Assembly: GCA_027013265.1 (NCBI GenBank)
Contig: JALUXQ010000200.1
Location: 1 to 7,100 of the forward strand
Direction: 5' to 3'
From: Campylobacteraceae bacterium
GTDB lineage: Bacteria > Campylobacterota > Campylobacteria > Campylobacterales > Sulfurospirillaceae
Length of the DNA: 7,100 bases
Every line of letters starts with the position of its first letter. The stretch's first letter is position 1. Below are positions 5,823 to 7,100 of this stretch, piece after piece. The notes under the pieces were generated by a model, which was given only the letters and a program-made list of their open reading frames with translations, did not search any database and was not told the DNA's origin. The translations under genes were made by a program, and so were the position numbers.

Positions 5823-7052
5823 ATCAAACGAGATATTAAAAAAGTAGTCCTAGCTTACTCTGGAGGACTAGATACAAGTATAATTTTAAAGTGGCTACAA
5901 GATGAATTTGGATGTGAAGTTGTTACATTTACGGCTGATGTTGGTCAGGGTGAAGAGCTTGAGCCAGCAAGAAAAAAAGCGATTGAACTTGGTATTAAAC
6001 CAGAAAATATTTTTATAGAAGATTTAAAAGAGGAGTTTGTAAAAGACTTCGTTTTTCCTATGTTTAGAGCAAACGCAATCTACGAGGGAGAGTATCTTTT
6101 AGGAACTTCCATTGCAAGACCTTTGATAGCCAAAAGACAAGCCGAGATAGCTGCGTTGACTGGTGCTGATGCTGTGAGTCATGGGGCTACTGGCAAAGGA
6201 AATGACCAAGTAAGATTTGAGCTGGGATACTTAGGGATAAACTCTGATTTGACCATCATAGCTCCTTGGAGAGAGTGGGATTTGAACTCTCGTGAAAAGC
6301 TTATGGCATATGCTAAAAAACACAATATAAAAATAGAGAAAAAAGGCAACAAATCACCATACTCAATGGACGCAAACCTACTCCATATATCTTATGAAGG
6401 GCTAATCCTAGAAGATCCAAATGCCAAACCAGAAGAAGAGATGTGGAGGTGGACAAAGAGTCCAAAAGATGCTCCCGATGAGATAGAGACTATCGAAATA
6501 GAGTATGAAAAAGGAGATCCTGTTGCGTTAAACGGTGTGAGATTAAGTCCTGCCAAAATGTTAGAATCTTTAAATGAGATTGGTGGCAGAAACGGCATAG
6601 GCAGAATCGACATAGTGGAAAATCGCTTTGTAGGCATGAAGAGTAGAGGTTGCTACGAAACACCAGGTGGTACTATTATGCTAAAAGCACACAGAGCTAT
6701 AGAGAGTATCTCGCTTGATCGCGAAGCAGCACATTTAAAAGATGAGCTTATGCCACGATATGCCAAAACTATATACAATGGTTTCTGGTTTTCACCTGAG
6801 AGAGAGATGATGCAAGCAGCCATCGATAAATCGCAAGAGAATGTCAATGGAACTGTTAGGCTTGAACTATACAAAGGCAATGTCATGGTTGTCGGTAGAA
6901 CTTCACCGAAAAACAATCTTTTTAGTGCAGAGTTTTGTACTTTTGAAGAGGATGAAGTGTATAACCAAAAAGATGCTGAAGGTTTTATCAAGTTAAATGC
7001 CTTGCGTTTTATAATTAGTGGGAAAAACAAGAAGTTTTATGGCGACAAGTGA
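5823..7052 (+). CDS. argG: Argininosuccinate synthase, apparently starting at an ATC codon
   Basis: Joins citrulline and aspartate with ATP hydrolysis to AMP to give argininosuccinate, the penultimate step of arginine synthesis. Read from 5823 it is 409 aa, close to the usual 400-410. It holds the PP-loop AYSGGLDTS (11-19), ADVGQGEE, GATGKGNDQVRFE (121-133), SPYSMDANLLHIS (178-190) and SRGCYETPGGT (274-284), all as in the type I enzyme. No ATG, GTG or TTG exists in frame between the stop at 5784-5786 and the ATG at 6060, which would remove the PP-loop. AAGGAG (5812-5817) stands five bases before ATC (5823-5825). The following codons (KRDIKKVV) are what normally follows Met1 in relatives. The start is therefore ATC, or a miscalled ATG. 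The 3' end overlaps the next gene by 14 nt. Confidence 0.95.
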   Translation: MKRDIKKVVLAYSGGLDTSIILKWLQDEFGCEVVTFTADVGQGEELEPARKKAIELGIKPENIFIEDLKEEFVKDFVFPMFRANAIYEGEYLLGTSIARPLIAKRQAEIAALTGADAVSHGATGKGNDQVRFELGYLGINSDLTIIAPWREWDLNSREKLMAYAKKHNIKIEKKGNKSPYSMDANLLHISYEGLILEDPNAKPEEEMWRWTKSPKDAPDEIETIEIEYEKGDPVALNGVRLSPAKMLESLNEIGGRNGIGRIDIVENRFVGMKSRGCYETPGGTIMLKAHRAIESISLDREAAHLKDELMPRYAKTIYNGFWFSPEREMMQAAIDKSQENVNGTVRLELYKGNVMVVGRTSPKNNLFSAEFCTFEEDEVYNQKDAEGFIKLNALRFIISGKNKKFYGDK

Positions 7053-7100
7053 TGTAGAAGAGTTGCAAGAGAGTATATTTGCAGATGCTCAGGTTGCAGA
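7039..7100 (+). CDS. Start of an unrecognised gene, cut by the window end
   Basis: An ATG at 7039, inside the last 14 nt of argG, opens a frame that stays open to the window end. Twenty codons are visible, beginning MATSDVEELQESIF, with an acidic, probably helical N-terminus. AAGAAG about four to five bases upstream is a weak ribosome site, so coupling to argG is likely. The other two frames either hold stops or have no start codon, which supports this reading. I do not recognise the family. It does not look like the N-terminus of ribosomal protein L9, which I recall near argG in some Campylobacterota. Confidence 0.55.
   Translation, partial: MATSDVEELQESIFADAQVA

Noticed and set aside
6060..7052. 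argG as a shorter protein starting at the ATG at 6060
   Set aside because: This would remove the first 79 residues, including the ATP-binding PP-loop, while the upstream sequence is an intact, uninterrupted match to the family with a ribosome site in the right place.
1..7100. A novel defence, mobile or secretion system
   Set aside because: All full-length genes except the 57-aa protein have recognised housekeeping domains. No transposase, integrase, nuclease or toxin-antitoxin pair, and no shift in base composition over gene-sized stretches, was seen.

Overview
The window looks like core chromosome of a mesophilic member of the Campylobacterota (the former Epsilonproteobacteria), most likely a Sulfurimonas/Sulfurovum/Arcobacter-type free-living genus. 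The evidence is AT-rich DNA, the Campylobacterota-type protein sequences, and two conserved neighbourhoods I recognise from memory: a small protein / Ate-Bpt / J-domain trio, and an S4 protein / (trpD) / tsaE / lptB / rpoN run divergent from argG. The genus is inference and I could not run a search.

Layout. (1) Positions 1-1899, + strand: a promoter-like extended -10 precedes a 57-residue highly charged protein, then bpt (an N-end-rule aminoacyl-transferase, TTG start, overlapping the small gene by 11 nt), then a 281-residue protein whose only recognisable domain is a C-terminal J domain. (2) Positions 1900-2016: the gap between convergent genes, filled with four inverted repeats, including a near-perfect 29-bp palindrome that directly abuts a GGGACT-type palindrome. 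(3) Positions 2017-5661, - strand: a compact operon transcribed right to left as S4-domain protein (RqcP/Hsp15-like), trpD, tsaE, lptB, rpoN. Neighbours overlap by 1, 4 and 13 nt, and rpoN follows after 12 nt. It joins ribosome quality control, tryptophan synthesis, tRNA t6A modification, LPS transport and the sigma-54 factor. (4) Positions 5662-5822: the divergent control region, with a sigma-70-like promoter for the operon and, facing argG, a strong match to the Campylobacterota sigma-54 consensus. (5) Positions 5823-7052, + strand: argG, complete only if translation starts at an ATC codon. (6) Position 7039 to the end: the start of an unrecognised gene overlapping argG by 14 nt.

No CRISPR array, insertion sequence, tRNA, rRNA or defence island was seen. 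The gene content is ordinary. The unusual points are the apparent ATC start of argG, the sigma-54-type promoter in front of an arginine-biosynthesis gene, the palindrome cluster after rpoN, and the poorly characterised small-protein/Bpt/J-protein trio.
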